Assembly: GCA_021802115.1 (NCBI GenBank)
Contig: JAKABA010000076.1
Location: 1 to 16,249 of the forward strand
DNA length: 16,249 nucleotides
DNA from: a bacterium
GTDB taxonomy: Bacteria; Chloroflexota; Dormibacteria; UBA8260; Bog-877
Direction of reading: 5' to 3'
Shown: one piece after another, positions 14,115 to 16,249 of the stretch
How positions within the stretch are numbered: the first letter of the stretch is position 1
Layout: every line of letters starts with the position of its first letter
Position numbers and translations under genes: made by a program
The notes under the pieces: generated by a model
Database searches by the model: none
Seen by the model: the letters and a program-made list of their open reading frames with translations, nothing else
What the model was told of the DNA's origin: nothing

Positions 14115-15749
14115 TCAGCCCTGGGCCACCACCAGGCCGGGGAGCCTGCCGCTGCGCACCGCAAAGCCGCAGCCGAGCAGGGCACTGGCCACCTCCTGGC
14201 CACCGGGGGCGGGCTCCACGATCACCCAGTGGAAGCCCAACCGCCGGATCCCCCGCGCCAGGGCGCAATCGGGGGCTAGGGGGTGGAGCGCCAGCTGCGT
14301 CAGATCACCCGGTGTTTGGGCCTCGGTCACCGCCCCTGGGATCTGGAGGTCGTTGGGCGAGGTGAGATGACCCGGGAAGAAGACGGTGGCGGGGTTGGCC
14401 GTCAGCAGGTTGCCGGTGAAGGGGAGCTCCTCGTAGAGGGTCCAGGGCAGCACCAGGATCGGAGCGCCGGCGGGGACGTGGTGCTCCATGTAGGTCGCCG
14501 CCTGACTCCAGCCGGTGGGGTATTGCGCGGGGCGCACCGTGGCCGGGAGCTCCCGGAGCACCCCTGCCCCGGCGGGCAGGAGGGTGGCCGCCACCATGAT
14601 CAGCGCCAGCCCCCGGGCCAAGCCGGCCCGCCCAGGCGACCGTGCCAGACGGTCCACCGCTGCCGCCCCGAGGACCACCAGCGCCACCAGCCAGAGCCCG
14701 CTCCACTTCTCCGGCTCACGGTAGGCCCCCACCAGGGGGAGGCGCTGCATCAGCCAGAGGAAGGCCCCCTGGCCCGGGCCCGTGGCGGTGCTGGCGGCCA
14801 CCAGGAGTCCCAACAGACCGGTGCCCAAGAGCCACGCCCTCTCCCGCGCCAGCCAAGCCCCGGCAATCGCAAGCGCGGTGAGGGCCAACGAGGCCAGCGG
14901 CCACCATGCAGCCCCGGCGTTCACCATCGGGATCCTCCCCAACCGCTCAGCCCAGAAGCCGTACAGCCCGAGAAGGTTCACCCACAGGCCGTAGAGGGGG
15001 CTTGGGGTGGAGCGGAACTCCACGAGATCGGCGCGGGAGAAGTGCTGCACGGAGTAATAGGTGCTGCCGGGACCAAGAAAGAACGGCGGCAGAGCGTACG
15101 AGAGCGCCGCCAGCAGCAGCGCGAAGCTGCCAAGGCTCCAGACGAGGAGCCCAGGCTCCCGCCAGGCCCTTCGCCAGATGAGGCTGGCGAGCGCCAGCAC
15201 CAGGATCGGCCCAACAGTGTGCTGGTCCAGCACCACCGCCAGCCACCCCGCGCCCGCGGTGAGGAGGAGGCGCGAGGGCCGTTGGCCCTCCTGGAGAAAC
15301 TCCCAGGCGGCCAGCCAGAGGAAGATAGCCCCCACCCCGGCCGCCACCCCGAACTCCCCCTCGACCACGCGGTCGTAGACGAAGGGGTTGAGGATCCCCA
15401 GCAGCCCGGCCGGCACCTGGGCCAGCCAGGTGAGGCGGCGCAGCAGGACCATGGGTCCGAAGCCGCAGAGGAAGAGGCTGAGGCCCAGGAAGAGGCGCCC
15501 GGACCAGTAGCCCCCCAGGAGGTGGGCGACCAGCGTCAGCGGGGCGCCCGCCCCCGCGAGGTCGAGCGGCATCCGCGGCCCGAAGATGGCGTCGATCTGG
15601 AGCACGTACCCGGGGCCAGCGAGGGAGTGCAGGCACCAGAGGGTGAGCGCCAGCGGCAGGAGGACCGCCCGGGCCCAGGCGGCGAGGTGCTCCCAACGGG
15701 CCGGCACCCGGCCTGATGGCGCCGGCAGCGTCCCGGCGGTGGCCGTCAT
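14115..15749 (-). CDS. Multispanning membrane protein, GT-C/YfhO-like
   Basis: This 544-residue protein starts at ATG 15749. After a short cytoplasmic leader there are about 11-13 hydrophobic helices up to residue ~415. Marks of the GT-C-like superfamily are the first outer loop with YVLQIDAIFGPRMP (48-61), LLGILNPFVYDRVVEGEFG (116-134), and a later loop with VGAYREPEKWSGLW. 'NPFVYDR' plus 'REPxK' recur in large membrane proteins related to YfhO and arabinofuranosyl/mannosyl transferases. Residues ~420-544 form a soluble domain with GAPILVLPWTLYEELPF. It is probably a glycan transferase using a lipid-linked donor outside the cell, with no substrate assignable. It is separated from the next gene by 480 bp with its own promoter, so it is likely a separate transcription unit. 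Base composition is higher in GC than that of the left-hand genes. Confidence 0.65.
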   Translation of the reverse strand: MTATAGTLPAPSGRVPARWEHLAAWARAVLLPLALTLWCLHSLAGPGYVLQIDAIFGPRMPLDLAGAGAPLTLVAHLLGGYWSGRLFLGLSLFLCGFGPMVLLRRLTWLAQVPAGLLGILNPFVYDRVVEGEFGVAAGVGAIFLWLAAWEFLQEGQRPSRLLLTAGAGWLAVVLDQHTVGPILVLALASLIWRRAWREPGLLVWSLGSFALLLAALSYALPPFFLGPGSTYYSVQHFSRADLVEFRSTPSPLYGLWVNLLGLYGFWAERLGRIPMVNAGAAWWPLASLALTALAIAGAWLARERAWLLGTGLLGLLVAASTATGPGQGAFLWLMQRLPLVGAYREPEKWSGLWLVALVVLGAAAVDRLARSPGRAGLARGLALIMVAATLLPAGAGVLRELPATVRPAQYPTGWSQAATYMEHHVPAGAPILVLPWTLYEELPFTGNLLTANPATVFFPGHLTSPNDLQIPGAVTEAQTPGDLTQLALHPLAPDCALARGIRRLGFHWVIVEPAPGGQEVASALLGCGFAVRSGRLPGLVVAQG

Positions 15750-16071
15750 CCTGTCATGGTCGGCCAGCGGTGCGGCGGCGGCCGGTCCATGGGCCGATTG
15801 TGGTGAAGCCGCCCCGCCGGCTCAAGGCGCCGGCGGCCGCGAGGTGGAGCAAGGCGAACCTTCGCCGTATTCGGACTGGGCCGGCAGGGCACCTGGCCCC
15901 CAGCGCCCCGACGAGCGGAATCGCCACCGGGCACACGAAGCTCCAGGGGCTGGGACCCCTCCGTGGCGCTGCCGTCGTCAGGGACTCACCGTCTCGGGCT
16001 GCGACCGCTTGGAGCCGCTCCCGGCTCCGGACCTCCCTGGACGCCGGCCCGGGCTGCCCCGGTGCCCGGAA
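15750..16071. other. 322-bp intergenic region
   Basis: It lies between the secreted-protein stop and the GT-C start. The very GC-rich short frames on both strands lack protein-like features. It must hold the 3' end of the first gene and probably the promoter of the second, but no clear -35/-10 pair was seen. A strong GC hairpin is listed separately. Confidence 0.5.
15814..15836. repeat. Perfect 8-bp GC hairpin upstream of the GT-C gene
   Basis: CCGCCGGC, seven-base loop, GCCGGCGG. It lies 65 bases before ATG 15749 on the minus strand. With no T-run it is not a classical terminator. It could end the upstream transcript inefficiently or sit in the GT-C leader. Confidence 0.45.
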
Positions 16072-16249
16072 TCAGGAGTACCAGCCCTCCACGTCGATGA
16101 CCACGTCCACGCTGCCGGCGCTGTTGTAGAACGACACCTGGCCGGTGGGGCTCAGGCCCACCACCACCAGGTTGGGCTGGGTCTGTCCGGCCACCCAGTT
16201 GACGTCCGAGATGAACGGTCGGGAGGAAGAGGTGGGCCAGACCGTGAGG
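16072..16249 (-). CDS. C-terminal fragment of a secreted beta-sandwich repeat protein (runs off the right edge)
   Basis: The last 58 residues before TGA 16074-16072 are visible. The pattern is LTVWPTSSSRPFISDVNW, then AGQTQPNLVVVGLSPTGQVS, then FYNSAGSVDVVIDVEGWYS. This 'A-GQT-PN-VVV ... YN-SGSVDV--DV-GWY' unit is a repeated beta-sandwich found at the C-terminus of exported proteins of actinobacteria and related GC-rich phyla, often next to peptidase, amidase or other catalytic domains. The enzymatic part, if any, and the signal peptide lie outside the window. It precedes the glycan genes on the same strand but is separated by 322 bp, so joint transcription is uncertain. Confidence 0.75.
   Translation of the reverse strand, partial: LTVWPTSSSRPFISDVNWVAGQTQPNLVVVGLSPTGQVSFYNSAGSVDVVIDVEGWYS

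Noticed and set aside
14283..15716. Plus-strand frame of 477 residues
   Set aside because: Extremely rich in Gln, Glu, Pro, Arg and Gly with no hydrophobic core. It mirrors the GC-rich codons of the GT-C gene on the other strand.
1..16249. CRISPR arrays, tRNA or rRNA genes, toxin-antitoxin pairs, phage genes
   Set aside because: No regularly spaced repeats, no clover-leaf or conserved rRNA sequence and no recognisable phage or toxin proteins were seen on reading both strands.

Overview
The window looks like a chromosomal polysaccharide (cell-surface glycan) biosynthesis locus from a GC-rich bacterium. High GC, GTG/TTG starts, a KGG-type small protein and a secreted protein ending in a 'DV-GWYS' beta-sandwich unit would suit an actinobacterium or a Chloroflexota/Dormibacterota-like lineage. 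This taxonomic reading is inference, because no rRNA or other marker gene is present.

Layout. At the left edge (1-217, minus) is the N-terminal part of an IS1-family transposase running off the window. Next come a plus-strand AAA+ ATPase with a C-terminal winged helix (357-1586) and a convergent small KGG-type protein (1516-1779, minus) whose 3' ends overlap by 71 bp. From 1845 to the right edge every recognisable gene is on the minus strand. In transcription order (right to left) these are: the C-terminus of a secreted protein (16072-16249); a GT-C-like multispanning membrane protein (14115-15749); a DPM1-like GT2 (12807-13634); a Wzx/MATE-type flippase (11486-12805); a GT4 glycosyltransferase (10293-11489); a decayed GDP-mannose 4,6-dehydratase (9264-10306); a WbbL-like GT2 (8194-9267); the surviving start of a second GT4 (7955-8197) followed by about 600 bp of unrecognisable DNA; a GT2 (6485-7345); a second GT-C-like membrane protein with a large C-terminal soluble domain (4236-6461); an unrecognised 152-aa frame (3788-4246); a rhamnosyltransferase-like GT2 (2802-3788); and a SAM-dependent methyltransferase (1845-2726).

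How they fit together. Several GT2 and GT4 enzymes would assemble a lipid-linked glycan at the cytoplasmic face, the flippase would move it across the membrane, and the two polytopic GT-C-like proteins could add sugars from polyprenyl-phosphate donors on the outer face. The DPM1-like GT2 could make such a donor. The methyltransferase would decorate or cap the product. No initiating polyprenyl-phosphate sugar transferase and no Wzy polymerase was recognised here.

The most interesting feature is that two operon members are dead while their junctions are intact. The GDP-mannose dehydratase has lost its catalytic Tyr-x3-Lys lysine and has two C-terminal frame changes, yet its broken frame still ends in an ATGA overlap with the next gene. 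The second GT4 begins in an ATGA overlap and then decays. So a once fully coupled operon has lost its own GDP-4-keto-6-deoxymannose supply and one glycosyltransferase. I found no evidence for a wholly new system (no CRISPR, phage, toxin-antitoxin or recognisable defence module).
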